Positions 12,271 through 25,198 of a stretch of 64,000 nucleotides of DNA are shown here, piece after piece (position 1 is the first letter of the stretch; each line of letters starts with the position of its first letter). This DNA comes from Bigelowiella natans CCMP2755. Lineage: Eukaryota; Cercozoa; Chlorarachniophyceae. The translations under genes were made by a program, and so were the position numbers. The stretch covers positions 2,501 through 66,500 of the forward strand of contig ADNK01001913.1 in NCBI GenBank assembly GCA_000320545.1, read 5' to 3'. Under the pieces are notes generated by a model. It was not told the DNA's origin and did not search any database. It was given only the letters and a program-made list of their open reading frames with translations.

Positions 12271-13192
12271 ATGGACATGTACAAGGAAATTCTGGATATG
12301 CTGTTGATAATGCTTACGCACACAAGTGGCCACATTCTTCTGGATACGACGGTACTCACCCCCTGTCTCCGACCGATAATAAAATTGCCTGATTTTTTGT
12401 CCTTCGCCCCCTCACCTCATAGAACATGGACAAGGAGGTGGATAGGCTTCATAACTTAGGCAAGGTACAGAAACAGCATGAATAGAAGGAGGGGGGGAGT
12501 GATGGGATGCAGTGATGCAGGGCAGCACATGATGCAGTCTAGACACACACGATAACATCCCAGCCATATGCGGCAGTGCGGCGCCTTTTCCACTGTATGC
12601 ACACCGTCTCCGAATGCAGTTTTCTGTTTGGTTAAGCGCTCTATTCCCACCCTTGCTTGCGGTATTCAGGCGGTAGAGAGGCTGTTTGACATGAGCTTTT
12701 GCGTGATCGAATGCACGCCCAGCACCACTCCGCAGGTCGGAGTGCGAGGATGATAAATAAATAATGGGAGAGAGAAGATAAGCCTTCACTCACGCGCGGG
12801 AGAATCAGGAAGAAGGCTGGGCGTCAACCTGTTTTTTTTTTTTACGTCCCCTGCCCCCATGACTGATAAGAGAACTGCACGATATTAACAAATCACTTTC
12901 CATAAACAGGATGTCGTAATCGCTGCGGTGCGGCAGGGGACAACGGGAGGAGGAGATGAAAAAAAGAGCGGCAGCAACAAACAGCAGCACCAGCTGCCAT
13001 CATCCTCTGCCCTCCCTCCAAACAACTCACCACCCACAAATCAAGCAACCACGGGCTTGGAGAAGGAGGTCTCTCAATTTATCATAGGGCAAAAGAACCC
13101 AACCCCCTCAGCTTCTGCTATGCGCGCTAATAATGTACACGAGGAGGGGGGGGAGGGTATTCAACGAGGCTGGAGACCGGCCTTTACTTCCA

Positions 13193-13234
<42 letters not shown>

Positions 13235-14845
13235 TCAAAACACATATCAAAGGCAAATTCTCGCTCGATTTCCACAATCAGCCCTTCATTCACATTAAGG
13301 TGGGTTTTCCTTTCGAATGCGGGGAGGGGGCCAAAACGCCGACGTAGATTGTATTATGATTCTTGGACAACTTCATGCGCGGAACAATACGATTTCCGGC
13401 AACGGAGCGACATAGAAGGAGAAGAAGAAGAAGAAGAAGAAGAAGAAGAAGAATAAGACGACGCATCGTCGTTGCTGATGCTCGAAGCTCTAATTCTCCC
13501 GCGTGTTGAGCTTTCAATAGCTTCATGAGAGCGAGAAGAGAGATTAGAGGAGAGGACGAGGCTCATTCATACCACCCGCGCGCGCTCGCTTGTTTGTTTG
13601 TGCATCTGTGATTGATCCTAAACCTTCATCGAAGGAAATTCGCGAATCTTGCCTGTAACTAACCCCCCCCCTAACCCCCCCCCCCAAAAGAGAAATGTAT
13701 TTTGATCGCCCTTCGTTGCGATTCTAATCGAAGGAAAGACGGATATGATGAAACAAATTCTCTTTGTAAACATCAGGCTGGAGACCCAAGGCATCCTTTG
13801 CAACAGCAGTCTCAGGTCAGTTGTTGCCCCCATCAAAGAGCGGTCAGGGGAAAATCAGTACTCGTGAAAACGGGGGGGGGGCGTTGGGGAGGGGGGGAGT
13901 GTTAGTGGGTTATTTGTCGCTACTGCGAAAATCTGTTGTAGCCCTTGGTGTGTTTGGGGCCGATTCTAGATCGAATGCGCTCGCTCTAGCTGACTTCTTT
14001 CTTTCCCGATAACATCGTTTTCGCTTCACACCTCGCCCGCTGCGTTTTTAGAGGCTGAGTTGTTCATAGGAGCAGCGCTCCCTCGCAGCTTTTACTTGCT
14101 CTTCACCGCGTCTCTCTTGCACAGGCAACGCCGCCTTCACGCCATTCGTACGCTCCACACACAACGCCGAACAAGCATAAAGGTGATGCTGCTTGAAACG
14201 TAGAAGCGCTGTCCTCTCAGCGCCGATGTTACTACCCTCTGCAGATTCTTAAAAATGAATAAATACATAAATATTAGTCTTCAGTGATATCAATCCATGC
14301 AAAGCATGTTCATTCCGCAATCCGGCCTTACCCTCCCCCCCCCCCCCCCTCCCCCCCCCCCGCCCTCTCGGCGAACCAGATATTCATACGAGCGCTTCCA
14401 TTGAGGAGGAGGGGGATATCAGTGTCTCTACGCCTGCGCCCCACGTTTCCTCCGGTGATAGTCTCTCCGCCACGCGCAATGTGAATATTCCTCACCGCAA
14501 GAGCTTTGCCACGTCCTCGGAGTACCTTCGCCCCCCACACGCAGTGCGAAGATCCTCTGCAGGGCCCGACCTGAAACACCATCTTCACGCCGCCCCCGCT
14601 ATCGGGGCAAGCAGCAGCTTTGGGAACCGAGCGATGGCGGAGAGTAGGGTGAGGAGGAAGGCGAGGAAGGCCGTGTCCCAATCCGCAGCACCCATTGGCG
14701 CTCGTAGCCATGCCGAGACTGCCGTCATCGTTCGCGAGAGCAAACAAGGCGTCATCGCCCCGAGCAATAGGCCACAGCAGTCCTCTTCTATCGATAGCAC
14801 AGCGACGACTACTCGAACGAATGCAAATGAGGAAAAGGGCATTAA

Positions 14846-14884
<39 letters not shown>

Positions 14885-15104
14885 TGGAGAAGGAGGAGGA
14901 GGGGGAGGGGATATGGCAGACTACACTCTCGGAGCAACATCGGTGTCAGTAGGGAATAAGAACAAGGCCGTGATGAGAACCCTGCCGCACCTCCATCCGC
15001 ACCTCCATCCGCACCTTCGCCTTCCTTCTAAAGGTCTTGAACAGCCTCAAGGAGAGGGAGGGAGGAGGAGGGAGGGGATACTCAGGATCTTAAACAGCTT
15101 CTGA
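12271..15104 (+). CDS. Gene F: low-complexity protein of unknown function, about seven exons
   Basis: Exons 12271-12351 (ATG), 12423-12464, 12670-12735, 12910-13299, 13777-13815 and 14054-14182 join in phase 0. A long open segment, about 14380-15104 (stop TGA), follows a very long C/T tract ending in an acceptor at 14379. Its phase (1) does not match the donor at 14182 (phase 0), so a small exon is missing or this last part is wrong. The early protein is helical (MDMYKEILDMLLIML, then KEVDRLHNLGKAVERLFDM). Exon 4 has a run of 13 Gln. The last part is Ser/Ala/Arg-rich with a poly-Ala run of about 12 and Gly/His-rich stretches. No family recognised. Intron 4 contains a 130-bp repeat shared with gene K2. 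Confidence 0.58.
13527..13656 (+). repeat. 130-bp dispersed repeat, copy 1 (intron of F)
   Basis: This stretch matches the reverse complement of 23145-23274 with about five mismatches and no gaps that I can see. Here it lies inside the intron between F exons 4 and 5, in the sense direction. Its right part resembles the first 20 nt of a coding exon of K2. Confidence 0.9.
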
Positions 15105-15235
15105 CAATATTTAGCTTTTGATTCACTATGTATGTGTGTGTGTGTGTGTGTGTATGTGTGTGTGTGTGCGCGTGCGAATGTGTGCGTGTGTATGTGTGCT
15201 CTTTCATCATTTAGAGGCAGTCTGCACTCGCCACC

Positions 15236-15493
15236 ATGTCTAATCTTTCTCATTTCTTCGTCAATCTCTCTCTTCGCTCTCTCCTCCCTCGCGTGCTTCT
15301 TCCTGGATCATCGGTTACGAATCGCTCACGCTCCCTGGCGTATGGCCAACGCAACAAGGAATGGATCGGAAAGGCGATGGTAGAGGAGGTTGACACAGCT
15401 CACTTTCCGCTTTTGTTTGAATGCGTATATGCTTTTGTTACACACGCATACACACACACACACACACATACCTACACACAGACATCCATATAA

Positions 15494-15524
<31 letters not shown>

Positions 15525-15768
15525 CTAGACGTATATAATATTTTCCGGAATCATCGGTGTGTTTAACGCGTATTTTGGCCGCAGCATTTTACTTGCAAAA
15601 AAACGCAAAGAAACTATCATACTAACGCCTGATACTGAGCCGTCGTTGTTGCTCTGTTACGCCTACAGAGTCTTTGCAAGCCGCCCCCCCTCGAAAGTTA
15701 AAGTCGGCCCCAAGTACGCAAAGAGCGCAACGAGCGCCGTTAGGGGGGGGCAGTCGATTCTTCAATAA
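15236..15768 (+). CDS. Gene G: small protein with a mitochondrial-type leader, two exons
   Basis: Exons 15236-15424 and 15529-15768 join in phase 0 and give 142 residues. The ATG has a strong context (GCCACCATG). The first 40 residues are rich in Arg, Leu, Ser and Phe with no acidic residues (HFFVNLSLRSLLPRVLLPG), like a mitochondrial presequence. A hydrophobic stretch (TYIIFSGIIGVFNAYFG) spans the exon junction and may be a membrane segment; the tail is basic. The stop TAA overlaps an AATAAA. No family recognised. The intron holds (CA)n and (TA)n runs. An alternative is that this is the 3' end of F, but the phases do not support it. Confidence 0.58.
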
Positions 15769-15942
15769 AACGAAGCAAACGCTGTTAGACAGGGACAAAG
15801 AGAGTTTCTTTCAATATCGGTACCACCTGCTTTTAAAACCTGGAAATGTCTTTGAGAGTATATTCCCACCAGTGTCAATGATTCTTTGTATTCGCTGTGA
15901 AGATTTCTCGCATGCTATTAATATGGAAGTTGTAATTCAGAG

Positions 15943-15945
<3 letters not shown>

Positions 15946-16012
<67 letters not shown>
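15946..16012 (+). repeat. Compound (TA)n(TG)n microsatellite
   Basis: About 17 TA units run directly into about 16 TG units downstream of gene G. Confidence 0.95.
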
Positions 16013-16013
<1 letters not shown>

Positions 16014-16083
16014 TGTATGATGATATATTTGACCTCGTAAACCATAAACTGTAGCCGTTTAGAGATCTTATAGGCATGCAGTA

Positions 16084-16380
16084 TCATCGCTTCACTTTCC
16101 CCACTTCCCTTTCGGCGTGCACGAATCTGTGCGTTCGGAGCGTTTGTGAATAATGAACGGCGTTTATATGATGATGACGATGATGATTATCAGCAAAAGT
16201 GTCCATGTTGATGACGCTCAGTTGTCGCTCCAGCCCGTCCGGTAATCCACGAATCCTCACTTCTAATAGCAATTACAACACAAGTTCGTCGATGACCGTT
16301 GCAAGTAACCGTTATTCACCCGAGCGTATGCGTCCGCATTTAGGGCAAGTTTCGCGACGATATGGCTCGTTCGGTACCAT
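16084..16380 (-). CDS. Gene H1: small protein with one CxxC pair (doubtful)
   Basis: Two exons, 16380-16320 and 16262-16084, join in phase and give 79 residues starting MVPNEPYRRETCPKCGR. One CPKC pair suggests half of a zinc ribbon; no second pair is present. The intron is 57 nt. A further 5' exon ending at about 16386 is possible because the frame stays open to an AG there. No family recognised. It may be spurious. Confidence 0.38.
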
Positions 16381-16476
16381 CCACTGTGTGTGCATATATC
16401 TCTGTATGCGCGCGCGCGCGCGCTCGTGGCAGTTGCCAAGGAACCCTAAAGACTTCGGATTTGTGCGTTGAACCAG

Positions 16477-16884
16477 GAATCTGCATCTAGCCCCAGCGGA
16501 GACACAGCTCTACCTGCTGCAGGCCATGGCGAGGCGAATTGTACCTATCCCCCCCCCTCCATTTCGAGATCTCTACTGTTGACCGACTCGGTGCACGCGT
16601 CGTCTTGGAGGGAACGGCTAGTAGGCCATTCCCGCGTGGCGCGAGCGCATTCTCTCTTTTTACGCACGAAACAGCTGCTGCTTCTCATAGTGGTTATTTT
16701 GTGTGGAGTTTCCGCGCATGGCAAGGAGGGCCAATGGATATTTGCATATATCTACATTTGTGTTTTATGTACGTGCATTACTTGTCGCAGCGCAGCGGTA
16801 CTTATGTGTGTGGGGCTGATGGCAATTGTTATCAGATACACGTTGACTCGAGAGCTAGACAGCTTCCAGAATACCATAGGGTAG
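16477..16884 (+). CDS. Gene H2: membrane-protein exon, 5' end unresolved
   Basis: An open segment after an acceptor at 16476 runs to TAG at 16882. It codes for a polar Ser/Arg-rich first half and then two or three hydrophobic segments (QLLLLIVVILCGVSA, WIFAYIYICVLCTCITC, AAVLMCVGLMAIVI) and a short tail. No in-frame ATG precedes it, so at least one 5' exon is missing. No family recognised. Confidence 0.4.
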   Translation, partial: ESASSPSGDTALPAAGHGEANCTYPPPSISRSLLLTDSVHASSWRERLVGHSRVARAHSLFLRTKQLLLLIVVILCGVSAHGKEGQWIFAYIYICVLCTCITCRSAAVLMCVGLMAIVIRYTLTRELDSFQNTIG

Positions 16885-17144
16885 CCCACTGATTGCGGGC
16901 AGTCGGTTGCATGTTGTGTGGAGATGTGTAGCTTACTTGCCATCTTTGTTTATCAGGTTATCGCTACTCGAAAGCACGGTCGTTTCTTTTGACACTTCCA
17001 TTCCACTCTCACACTCACACACACAATGCATCGTTTGTCAACGAATTCTTGTTATTGATTGCTTAGGCAGCGTAGCATTTACTCGACGAGGCCAAGGTCG
17101 TTGCAGTATTAGCTGGAAATAACAGTTGTTGTTGTTCTTGCAAA

Positions 17145-17786
17145 ATGTCGACGTTCTCACGAAGTCATTATCCGCATACCGGATTAGGCGGGATCCACCT
17201 CTCCCTCCTTAACAACTTCCTACTCGAAATGCCTGGAGATGTAATCTTCCATGACCTTTCGCTCCTTCTGCACGAGATCGATCTCGTCAACAAGCATCAT
17301 CACCATCGTTTTCATCACCACCGCTCGAAAAAGGCTGCACTGGTATGGAAACTACCCCTTCGTTTATCGATCGTAAAGCACCATCTCCTCTCCCCGGTGT
17401 TATCATAAATACTCCGCTTTTAAGCTCGAATGGAGCTGCCGAAAGCGTGATGTGTCTACTTAAGATCCGTCGTTTGTCTTCCCTCCCTTTCCCCCCCCCC
17501 CTCCCCGCGCTGTCACAAACCTAATCCCCTCATCTCCGTTATACTGGGAAGGTGGAATGGCACACCGTGGAAGAGCTTCGAGGGTTTCACAAAAATGTCA
17601 AGATCAACCTTGAGCTGCAGGGGTGCGTTCTTTCCTTCTTATGTACGTTTCCTTCGTTGCTCACTGGAAGTCTGTAGGTTCCTGAGGGATATCGTCGCAG
17701 CCTTACGACACGATTCGAGGGTAGTGTTCAACATGCATTCCCTGAAGAACTGCCTGCACCTTCACGTTTTCTCGATATACCGTTAG
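17145..17786 (+). CDS. Gene I: 125-aa protein of unknown function, three exons
   Basis: Exons 17145-17342, 17552-17622 and 17678-17786 (TAG) join in phase. The start ATG follows CAAA. The protein has an amphipathic N-terminal half (SLLNNFLLEMPGDVIFHDL), a His-rich patch (about 8 His in 14 residues) and a C-terminal segment with alternating hydrophobic and charged residues (VEWHTVEELRGFHKN). The minus strand of exon 1 is also open and looks protein-like, but only the plus strand gives matched splice phases across all three exons. No family recognised. Confidence 0.72.
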
Positions 17787-17847
17787 GTTCTCATGGGACC
17801 GACTCCCCAAGCTCGCCGTCAATTTGCGGTAGTAATAGCAGCAGTGA

Positions 17848-17879
<32 letters not shown>

Positions 17880-18159
17880 ATTAGCAGTGTTGGTAGGAGA
17901 GTTGAGGATGTATAGTAGGGATTCTAAACAGTGTACGTGCTTGCAATTCGCATGAAATCTTGGCTTAGGATGTGCTGAAGCTTCGTTCGTTGTTGAGCGC
18001 TGCGGGTTTTGTGAGACCGCGGGACTTCGCAAGTGTAGCCTCCCAGACGCTCTCCCACAGTACGGAACACCCCTGGCTCAATTTGAATTTTTTTCTGGGT
18101 TTCCTTCGGCTAGTATATAGTAGAGAGTGAGGAGAAGTACTTGCGTTTTTCGTGTGTGA

Positions 18160-19120
18160 CAAAGTGCTTATCGACGTTGTGTGTGGAAAATATTAGTAGC
18201 GCATGTAGGTGTAAGTTAGTTGTGCACATATGCAGGGATTAGACCGCGATCAGAGCTCGTCAACGTTAACGAGCTTGTCATCACTCTCGCCAATAAAACG
18301 TTGCTGCCTCCGAAATGATGAGTATGGATGAGAGGGGGGGGGGCGCTTTAGGGGCGCTTTAGGGGCGATAGGAGTGCTAGAATAGGACAGTTGTAGAGCG
18401 GAAGTAGAAGGTAAACTTGCAACTTAATGGAGTGTTGTAACATAATATCCTCATAAATTGTAACTGATTGCACAAGAAGCCTGTTGTCGTACACATGTTG
18501 CCAACGCGAAGTAACTAGTGTCCTATGTGGGTTGCATGTGACGTTGCTGTGATTCGTTGATGGTGGGAAAGGCATCATCTGCTACAGTATGTGTCCACAA
18601 AGTAAGCATCGCATCGCGCGTGTTTTGTCAACTGCACACACAGCTCATCGTTAGGGTGAGCTGCCATGATAGCATGAATGACACAACAATCTAAGCAATA
18701 CTAGGATGGTGCACGTCTAGAAGAAGTAGTTACTAATTATCCATTGTGGTGTGTCATCCCGCACAAGGCTGCAACGGCCTCTGGACTTGTGCGCGTGCAT
18801 GCTGTGGATCCATCCAGCCATTCTAGCATTGCTAAATGATGTTGCGATCGAGGGTCTGCACGCGCATTGACTGTCTAGCTCTAGTAGCTGTGTGCATGTT
18901 CCTGCCTAGCTATGTGTGCACGTATGTGGCGCTGAAATGACGAACGAGCTGCACATTCTGGCATGCTAGCATGCGTGCAGCGTGATGGGCGCGTGTGAAG
19001 TTGCATCGCGCGAGTGAGTCCAGAAGTGCCTGCTGGCCTGGCTAGCTAGACGTCCAGACGTGCACACCTCGATCGACGCTCGAGTCACGAAGTTCCGTGC
19101 TAGGTAGCGTGCGATTCTCT
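18160..19120. other. Gene-poor block with biased word use
   Basis: No exon seen. It has the same word character as 8293-9631 (GCTAGCTAG, TGCATG, GTGTGCATG), with clusters of CTAG and TGCA. Confidence 0.45.
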
Positions 19121-19206
19121 CACCTCACTTTGTGAAAGAGCGACGCAGCTCGAAGCTCCTCATCCGGGCACCAGAAGCAGTTCCTCCTTCGTGAGTTGTG
19201 CGCGCG

Positions 19207-19257
19207 ATGAAACAATGAAACAATGAAACAATGAAACAATAAAACAATGAAACAATG
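19207..19257 (+). repeat. 9-bp tandem repeat (ATGAAACAA), about six copies
   Basis: Six near-perfect copies of the 9-mer lie just upstream of gene J; one copy has TAA in place of the TGA core. On the opposite strand the repeat would read as a Phe/Ile/Val/Ser/Leu-rich tract. Confidence 0.9.
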
Positions 19258-19364
19258 ATGAAGAACTACATTTCCAAATTGTTGCAAGACACTTGCAGTG
19301 TGCAAAATGCAGTGCCTCGAACTGGTTTCAGTGAGGACTGTGACTAGCAAATCAACTAGCTGGT

Positions 19365-20517
19365 TTGATGAAGAGATCCATTGCTTCGATGTTGAGGCGG
19401 GATGATGAAAATGTGCGACAAGGAATTATTTCGGATTTTATCAAAAAATTTCCCGAAAGAAGCTTAGGACGACAAGAGACATTCCCAGCGGATCAGCGGA
19501 TGTTTTTCCTCCGTGTTATTTCGGTGCGTCAGACAGAATTTGTTGTCGGCCAAGCTAGTCGGCCTGTGGCACAGCCGAATCTCCCTCAAAAGGGTTTATT
19601 GCAGTTACGTCTTGAATTACCGCTTGTCGCAGGGGGAAAACGATGTCTATTTTCTCCGATAATGAGACCCACACGTGAGCACACTGACCGAAAATGTTCC
19701 GTCGTTCTCTCAGTAGGCTACTCTTCTCCCCCCGGCGCGGATGTTTACGTTTACCCTCTCTCGTTCAACAGAGAATGGGGATTAGCTCAGAAGCATATGC
19801 GACGCAAGTGCCAAAGATGTTTGCGAGGCTGCGGGAAGGACTGGAACCGATGAAGACATCCAATGATGGCTTCGCCATCGATATCGACGTACACCAAACG
19901 ACGCTCGAATCTCGCGCTATCTTATAGCTAGGCACAGTTTTGCGAATAATATCGATCATACTTCGTGGTTTTATATATTTTACATGTTTGACGGTTAGAA
20001 AGCGCGTCAGCATCTAACACGGTGTGTGGCGTTTTGGTTAATTCCTCGTAGGGAGAAGAGAGCATGAGTGTCACCATAGGGTCACCAGGTGCATATCAAT
20101 TCACGAGCGATGCGAAGAAAAAGGTAGTTTTTGGGCATCTTGATATGATTACATTGTGTATAAATTATTACGCGCATGCGCGCGCGTGCGCACACACACA
20201 CACACACACACACTCACACAACAAGCACACACATATTTTCACTGCCGTTTGTCAGTATTTTTTAACAAACAATAAAAATATTTCCCTTTTCACGTTTACT
20301 TGTTTATGTGTGTGCGCCCATTTGTATTTGCATACGCACCTGCGGCGTGTGTGTGTGTGTGTGCGTGTGTGTGTGGTTTTTCTCATACTGATATACACAT
20401 CCTGTTCCAATAGCGACACTTACACCAGCATCTTTATTTTTTCAGGAGCTACAAATGTTCTCACCAATAAGTGCAAACGTGTATTACTACAACTACGACG
20501 AATCTAAGCAGGAGTAA
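19365..20517 (+). CDS. Gene J: 202-aa protein of unknown function, four exons
   Basis: Exons 19365-19712, 19772-19888, 20052-20123 and 20446-20517 (TAA) are all phase 0 and join without a stop. Intron 1 is 59 nt, open in frame, and could be retained. Intron 2 removes an otherwise early stop at 19925. The protein starts MMKRSIASMLRRDDENVRQG, has basic patches, and ends with a Tyr-rich tail (SANVYYYNYDESKQE). No domain or signal peptide recognised. The ATG could lie further upstream, since the 5' flank is not clearly untranslated. Confidence 0.72.
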
Positions 20518-21779
20518 TATGAATGGTGGTGTGCGTCGCTATTTATCAATCAATTCGTTTCAGCCCTATTTGCAATCCGATCTGTGGATTTATTTTGTAT
20601 TGTCTACCACAAGTGCAAGGATTCGTGCATATCAATTGCAATCTTTTTTGCAGAGTTTTGTGTGTTCAACAAGTTCGAATTCTAAAAGTTGTATTCTGTA
20701 TGTGTATGCGTACACATTGGTTAGGTGGGTGAATGTGAACGACGGGCATTATTTGGTTGAGTTGCTTACGCGAGAGCTGCTTACTTCATGTTCTGGCCTC
20801 CCTGAATTTTAGAGTCACAGCACGGAGCTTACTGGCGGATGCGATTTTAACTTACATAACACTTCATCATTTCATTATGATGTTGCGTACACTGGCCTTA
20901 GCGAGTCTCGGGAAGCATAGCATTTGTCAACCGAATGTGCCTCAACTGCATGTGAGCCAATTACACGCAACAGCGTGAGGAACAACTTAGAAACGCTGCT
21001 CACATGCAGTGCATAATGATATCCAATTGCATTCATAAGTTCATCACACATCTATGACTAGATGTAGACTAAATGTTGGCACAATAACGGCCACGTGCAT
21101 CGCGTGCACAACTCTAGTGTATGTGCTCTTGTGTAAACGCGTGCATTTGAAGGGTAAGCATGATTTCACCGTCATTTTATTTACTACTGATACATGTCTA
21201 GACGTATGTCGTAATGCTTTAGTAGACTACGAACACTAGCTAGGTGCGGGTAGATGAATGTTACGAGGATCATAACATCTGCATTGGTGCACGCAACACT
21301 AGGCGACTGAATGAATGATCAGTGCAGCATGTTCTAAATGCCATGCTTTGCTTGTAAGTCTTCAAATACAACTTGCTTGAACTTAACAACAATTAGAATA
21401 CGAACATAGGGTGCCAACGCTTTATGTGCGTGCGCTAGTGCAATGCTAATCAGCTTAAATGAAAGCATAGAAGTAGTATATAGTGCGGGTAATCGACTCC
21501 TCCACAACGTTGTGTCAAGAACATGATACATACCTTAGATCTAAGGTGAGAAATCCTCTCAAATGCATAATTTGACTGGTAAATGAAGCTTTGGTGATTC
21601 ATGTACAATTCATACGATGACTGCTGATAACGCTCATATTTCATTGTCGACTATAAAAGCAAGCGCGCTTGCCTAATTCTATTTGCACTCGGCATCAACC
21701 GATCATGACAGGTTAATAACAAATTCGAATCAAACCCATCCTCATCGGCACCGCCACAGGTTTTAACTTACAAGTAAAT
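20518..21779. other. Gene-poor block between convergent genes J and K1
   Basis: Contains the 3' UTRs of J (+) and K1 (-). From about 20820 the sequence changes to the CATG/TGCA/CTAG-rich type. No exon seen. Confidence 0.45.
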
Positions 21780-22096
21780 TCACCAAAACTTGTGCTTTCC
21801 AGCGGGCTTATCGCCCCTTTTCTTCGGCTTCTTATTATTGCTACCACTATCACTGGATTGGGCTTTAGAGCCTCTCCCGCATCCACGCCCTCTCGCGCCA
21901 CCCCGCCTTCCTTTTGGGCGCTGCTTTTCTGAAACCTCAGAGGAATCTTCGCCATCGGTAGAAGATGATGCAACCGATGCAGGGTTGTCATTCGTTTCCA
22001 CGACTTTTTTAACGGATCTCCGCCGGCGGGGCGGAGGCTGCAGTAGCATCGATTGTCGTTGTCATTGCACATTGTTTTCAAAGAAACATGGACCAT

Positions 22097-22137
<41 letters not shown>

Positions 22138-22143
22138 GAGAAC

Positions 22144-22193
<50 letters not shown>

Positions 22194-22802
22194 TCTCTCG
22201 GTGACACTGATTTCCATTGTTAATTTTTCTCAGAAAAACTGTGGTGCCGTATCTACCTCTGTCCCTTCTTTCTGCCTTCCGACTATCAAGTCAAAGTTCT
22301 TTATCGATCTAGCAGCAGCAAAGTATCCAAAACGACTTAAATAAGGCACGGGGTCAAAGTGGATTCGCTTGTTGGAAACGGTCAGGTGGAGGGGGACGGG
22401 GGGAAAGCTCCTATCTAGTACACGTTAGGATGTTTATATGTCTCTAGATTTGGTATATATCACCCAGTAACGCTATCGATTCCTTCGAGATGGGGAGAAT
22501 GTCCGCTGCCCTGAGATCAACGAACATTAGCTGCGCCCTCTCTCACTGTGCGCACAACAGCGTGTGCACACGTGCGAGCACACACGTGCACTCACATCTA
22601 TACGTTTCTAGACAGGCTCATTCTCTCGTATATCGATTCTAATCTGTGTTGTGTTTGCCCTTCGGCGAGCCCCTTGGCGGGGTGCTGCTTGGTAGCAGCG
22701 CACCTGTGCTATCGAGATTTGAACGAGGCCGTCAACCGCCTCTGAGTTGCCAGCATTTCGGAGCCCCTTGAAGATAAACCAGTCAGCGGAGCAGCCAACC
22801 AT
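21780..22802 (-). CDS. Gene K1: 193-aa protein with basic Arg/Gly/Lys-rich tail, four exons
   Basis: Exons 22802-22704 (ATG), 22530-22464, 22414-22257 and 22037-21780 (TGA) join in phase. The first 110 residues look globular (LMFVDLRAADILPISKESIA; HFDPVPYLSRFGYFAAA). The tail of about 85 residues is disordered: basic clusters, a Ser/Glu stretch and a Gly/Arg-rich patch (GRRGGARGRGCGRGS), ending in HKFW. Such tails suggest RNA or nucleic-acid binding, but this is only inference. Intron 3 carries adjacent (CA)n and (GA)n runs at about 22100-22190. It could instead be the 3' end of K2, since an exon at about 22945-22890 also joins in phase. Confidence 0.75.
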
Positions 22803-23120
22803 GCCGAGAGACGCACCCACAGCAGTTGGCACACAAAAAAACGAATAATGCGTGCGCGTTAAGAAAGCATTCTTGAAGTTAAAGTCCCCCCCGCACACGT
22901 ACGTGTTAAAAACTCGGGCTCGGTTATACATGCGGCCGAGAATGATAACCACTACACGCGACACACACACACACACACAGACAGACACACACCACTATGG
23001 GAAGAAAGAAATTTCACTGACATGCACCATACGCATACGGCAATGCTTGTGCTCCTTCCACAACAGAACTTACACGGAAAGAGAATCATATGGATACACG
23101 CACAATGAGCGCCCTCTCAC

Positions 23121-23304
23121 CGATCTAATTGTCCTCCTCATAGCACGGGCAAGATTCACGAATTTCCTTCGATGAAGGTTTAGGATCAATCACAGATGCA
23201 CAAACAAACAAGCGAGCGCGTGCGGGTGGCATGAATGAGCTTCGTCCTCTCCTCTAATCTCTCTTCTCGCTCTCTAAATCCCAACATCTTCTTTCTAAAC
23301 AGTG

Positions 23305-23346
<42 letters not shown>

Positions 23347-24049
23347 GTACATATATCCGTAGATTTACATATGAATTTTATCTCTTTATGTGTTGTTCTA
23401 GCATACTTCCAACACACACGCACATACGCGTCACTGCGTGCTCACCGATCTTCCGACCCTACGACAAAAAGCATCTGCTTCTGGGACAGCTTCAAGTCGC
23501 TCCAAAGAGAAGGCATGCGGCCAACAGTACCATACTCTAACGCCTATTGCGCAAGATGCCGAATTCATCATTTCTTCTACACACCCGTAGTATACAGGCC
23601 ATAACGAAGAAGTGGCGCGGTCTTATAACTTGTATAACTACCTGTGCTAGTTGTTCCGCGTCTCCTGTATTCTTTCTCCTTTCAAGAATCTTCCAGAGAT
23701 AACAAAGGGCAGTGATAATTAGCATGAACCCGTGTTCAGCTGCTGGCCTAAAACAGCTTTGCAAAAAGAGAGCTTGCATTCTCGCCAAAAACCAGTAATC
23801 GCGCCGCGCACATATGCACACATGCACGTGAATGGCATAGAGCCAAGGGAAAGTTATGGTGCGAGAAGCAAAGCGTTTTTGAGCTGTTTCGCACGCGAAG
23901 GAAAACATCGGATTCGAATCTGACCTCTGGAAATGCCTCCTGCTCCTTTAACTTCTCAAACATCGGTTGCGAATACCTACATAATACCGTGCTCAGTGAT
24001 TCCTCTTTTTAATATATCGTAAATAAGACAATAGACACATGTAAATACG

Positions 24050-24096
<47 letters not shown>

Positions 24097-24429
24097 TTTG
24101 CAGGTGGAAAAGCATTTCACTTATCCCCGCACTCTCCCACACTCCTTCTCATTGAAACGGCTTCTGCAAATGCGTTCGTGCGATGGTGTGATATGTGTGC
24201 AGATGTAATTGTGATATTGTCTCATATGCTTTGAGCTGTTGTGCGTGTTGATATAACGACATTCGTTACCAGAAATCAAGGAATCGTGAGAGCCCCTTCT
24301 CTCTCAAATCACGAGCGAGTAGCTTTAATCATAAATGTGCACATTAGTCGGGGTAATTTTATCTCAAATTAGCGATTCTAAGACACCTTATTGTTACGTA
24401 CACGCAAACACAAAAAACCTCATTCTTCC

Positions 24430-24470
<41 letters not shown>

Positions 24471-25070
24471 CTTTCACACACACAACATAAATACATGTTA
24501 TGGTCCTTCAAATCTCACAGAAAAGCAGCCGAACATGACCTCATCCTTCAGTCTTCTCTCGTCTCTTTCTGCTCGATTTTCGATGCCAGCGCTGCCAGAG
24601 ATTACAACCAACTAGAGGATACAAAGGAGCGAAATAGAAGCATGTTTACTAAAATTCAATTCATCTTGGGGGGGGGGGAGAGGAATGCAGAACACTTTCC
24701 CCTGCGAAATGGTGCTGCGATACCTGTCCAATAGAGTCAGGAACTCGCAAGGCCATATACATGGCAATACGCCCCCCCATGCTGACGGTCCGAGAAACAG
24801 GAAGAGGAAGGAAGGGGGGGGGGGGGGGAGCGGAAGGACACATATGAGATGAGAATAGATCTTCTTATCCTAACGCTTCGATTTATAAAGCAGTTTAGGA
24901 TACGAGATGTGTTAGCTTTTCACTGGGAAGATGGGCAAGATATTGCACCGAAAAGTACCTATATCCGATGAGCGTGTTCTCACTCCATCCCTGTTGCTTC
25001 ATTAGAGCTGCCAAAGCCTTTATAACAAACCAAATGTTTTGAGAGAAAAAAAGAATGTATATATGTATCA

Positions 25071-25107
<37 letters not shown>

Positions 25108-25121
25108 ATTATACAGAAGTT

Positions 25122-25198
<77 letters not shown>

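Noticed and set aside
13108-13566. Several Leu-, Ser- or Glu-rich ORFs
   Set aside because: Translations of trinucleotide runs (CAG/GAA) in other frames.
17220-17331. Minus-strand exon ending DYISRHFE
   Set aside because: Looks protein-like but the plus strand gives three matched exons of gene I over the same DNA.
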